Shown here piece after piece: positions 44,197 through 53,232 of a stretch of 64,000 bases of DNA. Every line of letters starts with the position of its first letter. Position 1 is the stretch's first letter. The translations under genes and the position numbers were made by a program. The DNA lies in the NCBI GenBank assembly GCA_016717005.1, contig JADJUF010000016.1, positions 124,001 to 188,000 on the forward strand, written 5' to 3'. Under the pieces are notes generated by a model, which was given only the letters and a program-made list of their open reading frames with translations, searched no databases and was not told the origin of the DNA. This stretch comes from Myxococcales bacterium (GTDB taxonomy: Bacteria > Myxococcota_A > Polyangia > Haliangiales > Haliangiaceae).

Positions 44197-44912
44197 GCCG
44201 CGCGGGGCTCGCGCTCCTGGGCCTCACCGCGTGCGGCGCCGGCGTCGGGCCGTACCAGCCCCGACGCGACGCGTGGGCCACCGCGGGCGGCGCGCGCCCC
44301 GACCTGAGCTTCGACGAGCAAGACCGCCGCGTCGCCCACCAGGCGGCCAAGCGCCTCACGCTGCCCGAGCTGGGCGGCGGGACCGCGCCGATGTACGCGT
44401 TCGCCGGCGGCGTCTACCTCGGCGTGAAGCAGGGCGCGAGCCAGACCCGCGTCAACGACGGCCCGTGGTCGTCGACGGTGTACGCGTTCGAGGGGCACGC
44501 CGGCGTCACCCAGGCGGTGCTCGACGACCGGGTCGTGCTCGGCGGCAACCTCTTCGCGGTCGGCTACGGCAGCGGCGACGACGCCGCGATGGCGCGGGCC
44601 CGCTACCTCGCGGCCGGCGTCGAGCTGAGCGGCGCGCTCGGGCTGACCCCGTCGCTCGCCGTGCGCGCGGCCGCCGGCCGCCTCTACGGCCAGGCCCGGA
44701 TCACCGACGCGGGCGCGGAGGATCGCGCCGCCGCCGGCGGGTGGCGCGGGACCGCGGGCGTCGACTGGGCCTGGACCCGCGTCCACGGCAACGATCTGAT
44801 CGTCACCGCCGAGCTGCAGGGCGCGCGAGTCGACGAGCTCACGCTGCTCGGGGCCGCGCGGCAGCTGACGGCCCGCGCGCTCATGCTCGAGCTCGTGCTG
44901 GTGGGGAGCTGA
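44193..44912 (+). CDS. Putative lipoprotein with beta-barrel-like domain
   Basis: 239 residues. The GTG start gives MSRAGLALLGLTACGAG with lipobox LTAC. Alternating hydrophobic strands (MYAFAGGVYLGVK, STVYAFEGHAGVTQ, NLFAVGYGSG, ARALMLELVLVG) resemble a small outer-membrane beta-barrel or acyloxyacyl-type fold. It overlaps the preceding stop by 4 nt and the following ATG by one base. Function unknown. Confidence 0.65.
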   Translation: MSRAGLALLGLTACGAGVGPYQPRRDAWATAGGARPDLSFDEQDRRVAHQAAKRLTLPELGGGTAPMYAFAGGVYLGVKQGASQTRVNDGPWSSTVYAFEGHAGVTQAVLDDRVVLGGNLFAVGYGSGDDAAMARARYLAAGVELSGALGLTPSLAVRAAAGRLYGQARITDAGAEDRAAAGGWRGTAGVDWAWTRVHGNDLIVTAELQGARVDELTLLGAARQLTARALMLELVLVGS

Positions 44913-45601
44913 TGCGGCGCGCGGTCGTCGCGGCCGTCGTCGCGCTCGCGGGCTGCGCCGGTGGCATCGGCGCGCCGGGCCCCGGCGGCGCGGGCGTCAT
45001 CCGGGTCCGCGGCCCGGGCGCGGTCGTCGAGCCCGGCTGCGTCGGCTGGTGCCGCGTGTCGCTGCGCGACGGCGTGATCCGCCGCGACGGTCCCGGGCTC
45101 AAGGTCACCTTCGGCGCGCGGATCGGCGTCGTCCACGGCGCCCTCGGCGCCCGGGGCGCGGTGCTCGGCCTCGCCGGCGAGCCGCACCTCGACGTCGGCT
45201 GGGTCCCGGTGAGCGATCGCTGGGCGCTCACCGCGAGCCTGGGCTACGTGTTCCAGACGCTGCCCTACGGCGACGACACGGTCGCGTACCGCGGCGTCGC
45301 GCCGAGCCTGCGCGCCGCCTGGGGCCTGCGGCGTCGGCTCGCGGTCCACGCCGGGGTCGGTGCGGCGCGCGGGGCGATCACCGTGACGCCCGACGCCGAC
45401 GCGCCGGCGATGACCGCCGCCGCCAGCCAGGCCCGGGCCCTGGCCGGCGCGACGCTGGTGCTGCGGCGCACGCCGTCGATCGATCTCGCGCTGCGCGTCG
45501 AGGCGTCGGCCTTCGCCTCGGGCCAGGTCGCGGTCGGCGGCGAGCGCGGCCGGTTGGCCGGCTGGGGCGTCACCAGCCAGCTCGTGGTGTCGAGCTTCTG
45601 A
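44912..45601 (+). CDS. Putative lipoprotein, third of the coupled envelope genes
   Basis: 229 residues. MRRAVVAAVVALAGCAGG gives lipobox LAGC with Cys15. The mature part has barrel-like strands (LKVTFGARIGVVHGALG, HLDVGWVPVSDRWALTASLGY, LAVHAGVGAARGAITV, WGVTSQLVVSSF), ending in Phe like outer-membrane proteins. It was probably produced by duplication or shared ancestry with its upstream neighbour. The pmbA 3' copy begins 8 nt after its stop. Confidence 0.65.
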   Translation: MRRAVVAAVVALAGCAGGIGAPGPGGAGVIRVRGPGAVVEPGCVGWCRVSLRDGVIRRDGPGLKVTFGARIGVVHGALGARGAVLGLAGEPHLDVGWVPVSDRWALTASLGYVFQTLPYGDDTVAYRGVAPSLRAAWGLRRRLAVHAGVGAARGAITVTPDADAPAMTAAASQARALAGATLVLRRTPSIDLALRVEASAFASGQVAVGGERGRLAGWGVTSQLVVSSF

Positions 45602-45608
45602 GCGCGCG

Positions 45609-45797
45609 GGCGCGGCCGGGTTCTGGATCGAGGGCGGCGAGCTGACGTTCCCGGTCTCGGAGATCACCGTGTCGTGCAACTTCGATCAGCTGCTGCAGCG
45701 GATCGACTGCGTCGGCGACGACCTCGACACGCGCAGCTCGACGGTGGCGCCGACGGTGCGGGTCTCGAGCATGACGATCGCCGGCTCGGCGAGCTGA
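45609..45797 (+). pseudogene. Duplicated 3' fragment of pmbA
   Basis: 45609-45792 are identical to 37825-38008, the last 184 nt of pmbA coding sequence; one base then differs (CGACCTGA against CGAGCTGA) but the stop codon position is kept. There is no start or promoter for it, so it is not a gene. Either a recent 8-kb-distant duplication or an assembly artefact. Confidence 0.9.
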
Positions 45798-45828
45798 GGC
45801 CGCGTCGCGCTCGACGCCGTGGTCGCGG

Positions 45829-47334
45829 TCAGTCGACCACGCCCGGGTCGAAGTGAGCGACGCGCAGGCAGGTCTGGCGGATCCCATCGCGGGCCCTGGG
45901 CGTCGCCTGCACGTAGTACTGCCGGGCCTTCACGGTGTTCTTGAGGTTGCACGCCGACAGCGCGGCGACGCTGATCAGCCTGGTGCGCGTCCCCGTGGTC
46001 GCGCCGGCCGCGAGGCCACGCTCCGATAGGAAGAGCGCGCGGGCGTACAGACCGTTGACCGCCGCCTCGATCGCGGCGGCCGCGATCGCGCCCGGATCGG
46101 TCGGCTCGGGCGCGGGCGTGCTCGGCCCGGGCTTCGACGCCGACGCGGTCGGCCCCGGCTTGGTGGCGGGCGCGGGCTTCGCCGGCGCGGTCGTCGCCGG
46201 CGGCGCGGCCGCGGGATCGTCGTCGCTGGGCGTGAACACGAACGGGTAGTTCACCTCGATCCGGCCGCCGTCGCCCAGCGGCGGCAGCACCGCCGACTCC
46301 AGCGTGGCGCCCATGCAGTCGCGGAACTCCTGGGACTTCCCGAGCGGCCCCGGGATGTCGAGGTCGCCGACCGTGACCACGGTGCCGACCTCGGCCGCGC
46401 TGTCGATCGTGAAGCGCGCGGTGACCGTGTGCGCGCCCAGCGCCGGGTCGCGCGCGAGCTCGGCGTCGAAGCACTCGGCTAGCATCGGCGCGACCTCGCG
46501 CACCGCGGTGCGGATCTCGTCCTTGGTCAGCTCGGCCGGCAGCGGGGCGCTCGGCGCGGGGGCGGCAGCCGTGCCGGTCATCGCTGGCGCAGCCGCGCCG
46601 CTGGTGGCCGCGGCGCCCTGGCGAACGCGCGCGATCGCCTGGGCGATCTCGGCGCGGCGGGCGCGGTCGACCTCGGCCTTGGCGACCGCGACGACCGGCG
46701 GCGCGGTCGGGCTCGGCGCCGTCAGCGTCACCTGGGCGCCCGCGGGGATCTCGGTCGTGGGCTGCGCGTCCTGGCGGGCCGACACCTTGCCGTCGTACAC
46801 CGACACGACGACGACGACGGCGATGGCGGCGGCGGCGCCACCGACGATCAGTTCACGCTTCATGGGAGCCTCCACGCGGAAGGTGGCGCGCGCGCTGGTG
46901 AGCACGCCGATGGGGGTCGTGACCGCCAGGCCGAGGGCGCCTCGGTGGCGATAGGTGACGACGCCCGCCGCGTGGCTCACGCGGGTGACGCCGTCGGCGG
47001 TGGTCCAGGTCACCTCGGCGCCGGCCTCGACCCAGGCCTCGAGGCCATCGCCGAGCGCGACGGTCCGCGGCGCGACCGCGACGACCTGGCCGCGCCCGCT
47101 GGCCGGTCGGTGCGGGGCGCGGGCCCACAGCGCCAGGGCCACGCTGGCGGCGACCGCGAGCGCGCCGCCGATCGCCAGCGCCTGGACGCGGCGTGCGCGC
47201 GGTCGGCCCGGCGCGTCGAGGGCGGTGGCCCGGCCGCGGCCGTGGACCGCGTCGAGCACGCGGTCGGTCAGGCCCGCGGGCGGCGGCGGCGCGGTCCACG
47301 CGTCGAGATCGAGGCGGTCGTCGTCGTCGGTCAT
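45829..47334 (-). CDS. FecR-like anti-sigma protein with AgmX/PglI-type C-terminal domain
   Basis: 501 residues. A short cytosolic N-terminus (LTDRVLDAVHGRG) precedes a membrane helix (~50-72) and a FecR-like segment (GDGLEAWVEAGAEVTWTTADG, VTTPIGVLTSARATFRVE). A second hydrophobic helix is near 160-178 and ends in VYDGKVSARQ. After an Ala/Pro linker comes LTKDEIRTAVREVAPMLAECFD...DCMGATLESAVLPPLGDGG, which resembles the AgmX/PglI C-terminal domain of myxobacteria. It probably sequesters the sigma factor encoded just upstream; its ATG overlaps that gene's stop. The tail contains a Pro/Ala/Lys-rich linker and a TPR-like end. Confidence 0.8.
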   Translation of the reverse strand: MTDDDDRLDLDAWTAPPPPAGLTDRVLDAVHGRGRATALDAPGRPRARRVQALAIGGALAVAASVALALWARAPHRPASGRGQVVAVAPRTVALGDGLEAWVEAGAEVTWTTADGVTRVSHAAGVVTYRHRGALGLAVTTPIGVLTSARATFRVEAPMKRELIVGGAAAAIAVVVVVSVYDGKVSARQDAQPTTEIPAGAQVTLTAPSPTAPPVVAVAKAEVDRARRAEIAQAIARVRQGAAATSGAAAPAMTGTAAAPAPSAPLPAELTKDEIRTAVREVAPMLAECFDAELARDPALGAHTVTARFTIDSAAEVGTVVTVGDLDIPGPLGKSQEFRDCMGATLESAVLPPLGDGGRIEVNYPFVFTPSDDDPAAAPPATTAPAKPAPATKPGPTASASKPGPSTPAPEPTDPGAIAAAAIEAAVNGLYARALFLSERGLAAGATTGTRTRLISVAALSACNLKNTVKARQYYVQATPRARDGIRQTCLRVAHFDPGVVD

Positions 47335-47927
47335 GGCGTCACTCCCTCGGCGGCGAGCACGGCCTTGACCGCGGCGCGGGCCCGCGACAGCCGCGACTTG
47401 ACGGTGCCGAGATCGATCGCGAGCGCGCTGGCGATCGCGTCGTAGTCGAGCTCGAACACGTCGCGCAGCAGCAGCACGGCCCGGGCGCCGCTGGGCAGCG
47501 CGGCGACCGCGTGGGCGATGCGCTCGCCGGCCTGCTTGTGCTCGTGGGCCAGCCGCGGCGACGCGCCGGTCGCGAGGACCGCGAGGTCGTCAGCCCCGGC
47601 GGGCTCGGGCCGGACGCGGCGCAGCTCGTTGAGCGCGACCCGCGTGGCGATCGTGAAGATCCACGTCGACAGGCGGGCCGGGCCGCGGGGATCGAACTCG
47701 GGCAGGGCCCGGTACACCCGCACGAAGGTGTCCTGGGTCAGGTCGTCGGCGCGGTGGCCGAGCCCGACCGGCGCGACCATCCGCCAGCACAGCTCCCAGA
47801 TCGGCCGCTGGTAGCGATCGACCAGCGCCCGGAACCCGGCCTCGTCGCCGGCCTGGGCGCGGCGTAGGGTCACGTCGTCGAGCTCGCCGGGGCGGGCGCG
47901 ACTCGGGGCCGGGGCCTCGGCGGTCAT
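47331..47927 (-). CDS. ECF RNA polymerase sigma factor
   Basis: 198 residues. Region 2: FRALVDRYQRPIWELCWRM and DDLTQDTFVRVYRALPEFD, with STWIFTIATRVALNELRR; region 4: ALPSGARAVLLLRDVFELDYDAIASALAIDLGTVKSRLSRARAAV. This is a standard group IV sigma factor. ATG 47927 gives MTAEAPAPS; the longer frame to 48005 is Arg-rich. The anti-sigma-like FecR protein overlaps its stop (ATGA), so the two form a cell-envelope signalling pair. Confidence 0.92.
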   Translation of the reverse strand: MTAEAPAPSRARPGELDDVTLRRAQAGDEAGFRALVDRYQRPIWELCWRMVAPVGLGHRADDLTQDTFVRVYRALPEFDPRGPARLSTWIFTIATRVALNELRRVRPEPAGADDLAVLATGASPRLAHEHKQAGERIAHAVAALPSGARAVLLLRDVFELDYDAIASALAIDLGTVKSRLSRARAAVKAVLAAEGVTP

Positions 47928-48032
47928 CACAGGAGGTTCCACCCGCGACCGGCCGCGAGGTTCCCGGGATTCGAAGTTATTTCTTGGTCGCAGCCGGCCA
48001 CGCACGCCGGCCGCGGTGCCCCGGACTCGAGC

Positions 48033-48869
48033 CTATGTCCGCGGGAACAGCCGGGCCAGGCGCGCCAGCGACGCGGCGTGGACGTGGCCGTTGGAGGCCA
48101 CCAGGCCGTGCGGGCGCGACAGATCGAGCTGATCGTAGCGGACCGGATCGCCGGCGGTGTCGGTGAGCACGCCGCCGGCCGCCACCAGGATTGCCTCGGG
48201 CGCGCAGGTGTCCCACGCCTTGCACTTGGGGAACGGGTTCACGTACAGGTCGCGCTCGCCCAGCGCGATCAGCGCGAGCTTGAGGCCGACCGAGCCGATG
48301 TTGAGCTCGTTGGCGATCCCGAGCGCGCTCTTGACCTCGTCGATCACCTCGCTGCGGTGGGACTTCGACGCGACCAGGCGGATCGCGCCGACCTCGTCGA
48401 TCGTCGACACCGCCAGCGCGTGGACCGCGCCGTCGGGCAGCTCCATCCACGCGCCGCGCTCGGGGCTGGCCGCGAACAGCCGCGCGCTGGTCGGCTGGAA
48501 CACGACGCCGATCACCGGCCGGGCGGCGAGGCACAGGCCGATCATCACCGCGAAGCCATCGCTGCCGCGGATGAAGTCCTTGGTGCCGTCGATCGGATCG
48601 ACGTACCAGACCCGCGGCGCGGTCAGGCGCGCGAGATCGTCGGCCGACTCCTCGCTGACGACGCAGTCGTCGGGGAACGCGGCCCGCAGCCCGGCGACGA
48701 TCAGGTCGGACGCCGCGCGATCGGCCACGGTCACCGGCTCGTCGCCGGCCTTGTGCTCGACCCCGAGCGCGGCCGGGCCGCGATCGCGGATCGCGACCGC
48801 CAGCGCGCCGGCCTCGCGGGCGAGCTGGCTGGCGACCTCGATCTCGCGGGCGTAGGAAGGGGCGATCAT
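48033..48869 (-). CDS. cysQ: 3'(2'),5'-bisphosphate nucleotidase / inositol-monophosphatase-family protein
   Basis: 278 residues, Mg-dependent phosphatase of the IMPase superfamily. Metal sites: E73/E74 in VVSEES, D91-P-I-D-G-T in YVDPIDGTKDF, and WDTCAPEAILVAAGG near the C-terminus (family W-D-x-A). The TKDF ending of the central motif is typical of CysQ, which removes PAP; inositol phosphatase activity is the alternative. ATG 48869 lies 7 nt after TAGGCT, so it is probably leaderless. It sits alone, between the sigma operon and a repeat region. Confidence 0.88.
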   Translation of the reverse strand: MIAPSYAREIEVASQLAREAGALAVAIRDRGPAALGVEHKAGDEPVTVADRAASDLIVAGLRAAFPDDCVVSEESADDLARLTAPRVWYVDPIDGTKDFIRGSDGFAVMIGLCLAARPVIGVVFQPTSARLFAASPERGAWMELPDGAVHALAVSTIDEVGAIRLVASKSHRSEVIDEVKSALGIANELNIGSVGLKLALIALGERDLYVNPFPKCKAWDTCAPEAILVAAGGVLTDTAGDPVRYDQLDLSRPHGLVASNGHVHAASLARLARLFPRT

Positions 48870-48876
48870 CGGCCCC

Positions 48877-48882
48877 AGCCTA
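48877..48882 (-). promoter_or_regulatory. Putative -10 of cysQ
   Basis: TAGGCT on the minus strand, 7 nt before ATG 48869. Confidence 0.5.
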
Positions 48883-48887
48883 CCGCA

Positions 48888-49072
48888 CCCGTCACGAGTT
48901 ACGCGCGGTCACGTGGTCACGGGTCACGCGGTCGTGTGGCGCGGTCGTCGGGTGGGCGCGCCGGGCGCGCGCCCGGCGCGGCGCGGGGCGCGCCGGCGCC
49001 GCGTCCGCGGCGCGGCGCGTCGCGGTCGCCTGGTCACGCGGTCGCCCGGTCACGCGTCACGCGGTCACCAGG

Positions 49073-49079
<7 letters not shown>
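48888..49079. repeat. GGTCACGCG-type short repeats with a GC palindrome
   Basis: About ten scattered copies of GTCACG/GGTCACGCG in both halves, around a central GC-only patch with a CGCGCCGGGCGCGCGCCCGG-like palindrome (48957-48980). It lies between cysQ and the BKACE gene, both on the minus strand, and holds no ORF. It may be slippage-grown or a cluster of protein-binding sites. Confidence 0.65.
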
Positions 49080-49939
<860 letters not shown>

Positions 49940-49972
49940 CGGCCCGCAGCGTGCCAGCCGCGGCCCGGCGCA

Positions 49973-50854
49973 TCAAGCCGCGGGGCCCGGAGGTAAGTCG
50001 ATGAAATCCATCACCGCGGGCAGATCGTCGACGACGGCGGCGCGGGGCCCCAGGGTCGCGAGGTACGCCAGCTCGTAGGCCGGCGTGTACGGCCCGCGCA
50101 CCAGCGCGACCCGGGCGCCGAGCGCGTCGGGCAGGCTCAGGTCGAGCTCGAAGATGTCGCCGACGACCGTGAGCCGACCGAAGTCGCCGCCGCACAGGCC
50201 GGCCAGGATGTCGAAGTAGCGGCGGCGCTTGCGCAGGATCGGCCGCGCCAGCCCGGCCACGGTCAGATCGCTCGGGCCGGCGGTCCAGTCCTCGGCGATC
50301 ACGAACTTGCCGGCGTTGCCGCGCACGCGCTCGGCCAGCCAGGCCACGCCGCCGCCGTCGCGCTCGAGCTGCTCGATCTTGCCGCGCACGTGGTGGGTGC
50401 CGGAGTTGGTGACGACCCAGACGTCGAGATCGGGCCGCCGCCCGAGCGCGCGCAGGAGCGCCGCGGCGCCGGGGCGGAACACCGGACGGGTGACGGTGTG
50501 CAGGTAGTGGTGGCTGTAGAGCAGCGAGCCGACGCGATCGCGGTCGCCGAGGTCCCGCAGCACGCCAGCCTCGTCGTAGATCCGGCGCGCGATCGGGGTC
50601 ATGCGCAGGTACGGGTCGACCACCGCCGGCGCCACCGCCCGCAGCGGATCGCCGAACTCGGCGGCGTACGCGGTCGGATCGGCGAACATCTCGGCGCGGA
50701 TCGCCTCGGCCCGCGCGCGCACCACCGCCGGCTCGCCGCCGGTCAGCGTGGCGAGATCAGCGACGTAGCCGTCGAAGAACGGCGCGCCTTCGGCTTCGGC
50801 GTCGGTCATGGTGCCGTCGAAGTCGAGGACGACCACCGGGCGGGCAGCGGACAT
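49973..50854 (-). CDS. HAD-superfamily hydrolase
   Basis: 293 residues. Motif I is DFDGTM (VVVLDFDGTMTDAEAEG) at the N-terminus, motif II VVTNSG, and motif III/IV around VVGDIFELD with K/R in RKRRRYFDIL. This is a phosphatase of unknown substrate, with a helical cap from ~30 to 130. ATG 50854 (MSAARPVVVLDF) is chosen over an in-frame ATG 50872. It is in the same direction as the BKACE gene, 33 nt upstream of it, so the two may be co-transcribed. Confidence 0.82.
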   Translation of the reverse strand: MSAARPVVVLDFDGTMTDAEAEGAPFFDGYVADLATLTGGEPAVVRARAEAIRAEMFADPTAYAAEFGDPLRAVAPAVVDPYLRMTPIARRIYDEAGVLRDLGDRDRVGSLLYSHHYLHTVTRPVFRPGAAALLRALGRRPDLDVWVVTNSGTHHVRGKIEQLERDGGGVAWLAERVRGNAGKFVIAEDWTAGPSDLTVAGLARPILRKRRRYFDILAGLCGGDFGRLTVVGDIFELDLSLPDALGARVALVRGPYTPAYELAYLATLGPRAAVVDDLPAVMDFIDLPPGPAA

Positions 50855-50913
50855 GTGCGCGTAGGGTTCCACGGACGGCCGGCCGGCGTCACGCGCGCCG
50901 CGGCGAGAAACGC

Positions 50914-53145
50914 CTACTTGCTGCGCTGATCGTAGACGCCGTCCCAGTCATCGGGCGGCGGCGCCGCCGCCAGCTCGGCCGCGCGGGCCGCGAGCACCCG
51001 GGCGGCGCCGTCGTCAGGCGCGGCCGCGGCCAGGGCGGCGAAGCGCGCGGCGGCGTCGGCGAAGTCGCGGGCGCCGAACGCGGCCATGGCGTCGGTCCAG
51101 GCCGCGAGCGCCGCGGCGGTCGGGACCCCGGGGCCGCCGGTCCGGCCGCACAGCTGGAAGATCCGCGCCGGCTGGTCCTTGCCCTTCATGCGCACGCGCC
51201 CGAGCTCGCGGAACACGAAGTCGCGGGCGGCGGTGGCCGTGGCCTCGCCGACGAGGATATCGACCGCGTACTCCTTGGTCAGGGGCTCGAGCCGGGCCGC
51301 GAGGTTGACCGCGTCCCCGAGCACCGTGTAGTCGAAGCGGGCCTCGCTGCCCATGTTGCCGACCGACATCGGGCCGGTGTTGATGCCGATGCCGATCTGC
51401 ACGTTCGGGCGGCCGCGGCTGGCCCAGCCCTGGTTGAGCGGCCCGAGCGCCGCCTGCATCGCCAGCGCGGCGTCGCACGCGCGCCCGGCGTGGTCGCCGA
51501 CCGGCAGCGGCGCGTTCCACATCGCCATGACCGCGTCGCCGATGTACTTGTCGAGCGTGCCGTCGCGCTCGAGCACGATCGTCGTCATCGGCGTCAGGTA
51601 CTCGTTCAAGAAGTCGGCGAGCTGCTCGGGCGGCAGGGCCTCGGCGATGCGCGAGAACCCGCGGATGTCCGAGAACAGCACCGACATCTCGCGGCGCTCG
51701 CCGCCGAGCCGGGTCGCGCGCGGGTTGGCGACGATCCGCTCGACCAGCGACTTCGAGACGTACTGCGCGAACGCGCTGCGCAGGTGGGCCTTCTCGCGGC
51801 CCTCGGTGGCCAGGGTCGCGACGGTCGCCGCCAGCATCGTCAGCGCGAAGGTCGCGGCTGGCGCCACCAGCTCGACCACGACGCCGCGCGCGAACAGGGC
51901 CTGGCCGATCGCGCTCCACGCCGCCAGCGCGCCGATCGCGATGATCAGCGGCAGCCACAGGCGCCGGCGCACCCGCCGCAGCTGCAGCGCGATCGCCAGG
52001 GCCGCGAACACCAGCAGCGCGGCGACCTCGGCCGCGGTGCCGGCGTCGCGCAGGAGCTCGTCGTAGAGCAGGTTGTGCAGGAGCGTCGCGTGCAGCTCGA
52101 CGCCGTCGGCGGTGGGATCGAACGGCGTCGGCACCTTGTCGTACGCGGCGTGGGTGAAGCCGACGATCACGATCTTGCCGTGGAGCTCGGCGGCGCCGAC
52201 CCGACCGTCGAGGACCGCGGCCGCCGATACCCGCGGGAACGGCCGGCCCAGGAAGTTCAGGCGAGCGGTGACCGGCAGCGTGCGCTCGCCGAGCGTGACC
52301 GTGCGGCGCGCGGCGAAGAACCGGGTCGGCTGCTGCGTCGCCAGCGCGGCCAGGGTCAGCCCCAGCGCCTGGTAGTAGCGGCCGCCGTACTCGATCACCA
52401 GCGGCACCCGGCGGGCGACGCCGTCGTCGTCGCGGTAGTGGTTGACGGCGCCGGCGGCGATCGCGCCGGCCGCCATGCCGGGCATCGTGAACGCGACCGC
52501 GTACGCGCTGGGCACGGTCGCGGCGCCGCCGACCGACTCGCTGACCTGGGCGCCGGCCAGGCCGGCCGGCTCGGCCGGGGGCGCGGCCGGGCGCTCGCCG
52601 GCGCTGGTGATCAGCCGGAACAGCGCGCCCAGGACCACGACCTTGGCGTCGGCGATCGCCGCGACCAGCGCGTCGTCGCCGTGGAGCGCGGTCACGACCT
52701 CGCCCAGCGCGTCGCGGGCGGCGGCCAACGCCGGGCTCGGCGCGGCGTCGGCGCGCGCGGTGGCGTAGGCGTCCTCGACCTGGCGGGTCAGCGCGTCGGG
52801 CAGGAGGATCTCGCGCGAGGAGAAGAACAGATCGAGCGCGATCGCGTCGGGCTCGGTCGCGGCCAGCGCCCGGATCAGCCGGGCCCAGCCGCGTCGGGTC
52901 TGGAACACGTCGGGGGCGGCGCGCCGGGTGTCGTCGTCGAGGCCGACCACGACGATCCGGGCGTCGCGCAGCGCGCGCGGCCCGCGGGTGCGGAACCGCC
53001 AGTCGATCGTGCGCTGCTCGAGCCCGTCGAGGCCGGGCAGGTGGTAGGCGCGCCCGTGGCCCAGGGCCAGGCCCGCGAGCGTGATCGCCACCACAGCCGC
53101 GGCGACCAGCGGCCAGTTTCGGGGTGAGCGATCCCGCGGTGCCAT
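50914..53145 (-). CDS. CHASE2-domain membrane adenylate/guanylate cyclase (class III)
   Basis: 743 residues. N-terminal helix (~12-30), extracytoplasmic CHASE2 sensor (~35-365: LEQRTIDWRFRTRGPR, IVVVGLDDDTRR, FLGRPFPRVSAAAVLDG, GKIVIVGFTHAAYDKVPTPF), three helices (~370-445) and a cytosolic class III cyclase domain (~485-660). The metal-binding Asps are in VLFSDIRGF and IGDAVMAMW; FDYTVLGDAVNLAARLE is present. A helical Ala-rich tail follows. It makes cAMP (or cGMP) in response to an outside signal. ATG 53145 is 6 nt after TAGGCT. A CRP-family regulator at 57617 could be a local cAMP target. Confidence 0.92.
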   Translation of the reverse strand: MAPRDRSPRNWPLVAAAVVAITLAGLALGHGRAYHLPGLDGLEQRTIDWRFRTRGPRALRDARIVVVGLDDDTRRAAPDVFQTRRGWARLIRALAATEPDAIALDLFFSSREILLPDALTRQVEDAYATARADAAPSPALAAARDALGEVVTALHGDDALVAAIADAKVVVLGALFRLITSAGERPAAPPAEPAGLAGAQVSESVGGAATVPSAYAVAFTMPGMAAGAIAAGAVNHYRDDDGVARRVPLVIEYGGRYYQALGLTLAALATQQPTRFFAARRTVTLGERTLPVTARLNFLGRPFPRVSAAAVLDGRVGAAELHGKIVIVGFTHAAYDKVPTPFDPTADGVELHATLLHNLLYDELLRDAGTAAEVAALLVFAALAIALQLRRVRRRLWLPLIIAIGALAAWSAIGQALFARGVVVELVAPAATFALTMLAATVATLATEGREKAHLRSAFAQYVSKSLVERIVANPRATRLGGERREMSVLFSDIRGFSRIAEALPPEQLADFLNEYLTPMTTIVLERDGTLDKYIGDAVMAMWNAPLPVGDHAGRACDAALAMQAALGPLNQGWASRGRPNVQIGIGINTGPMSVGNMGSEARFDYTVLGDAVNLAARLEPLTKEYAVDILVGEATATAARDFVFRELGRVRMKGKDQPARIFQLCGRTGGPGVPTAAALAAWTDAMAAFGARDFADAAARFAALAAAAPDDGAARVLAARAAELAAAPPPDDWDGVYDQRSK

Positions 53146-53151
53146 CGGGCC

Positions 53152-53157
53152 AGCCTA
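53152..53157 (-). promoter_or_regulatory. Putative -10 of the cyclase gene
   Basis: TAGGCT on the minus strand, 6 nt before ATG 53145. Confidence 0.5.
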
Positions 53158-53232
53158 CCAGCGAGGCGGTTGTCGCGGGTCGGGCGGGGGCGTAGGCTCG
53201 ACGGCCAATCATCCGTCTCGGGGGAGACGCCC

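Noticed and set aside
48957..48980. Intrinsic terminator for the BKACE gene
   Set aside because: It is a GC palindrome without a T run and lies among repeats that look unrelated to termination.
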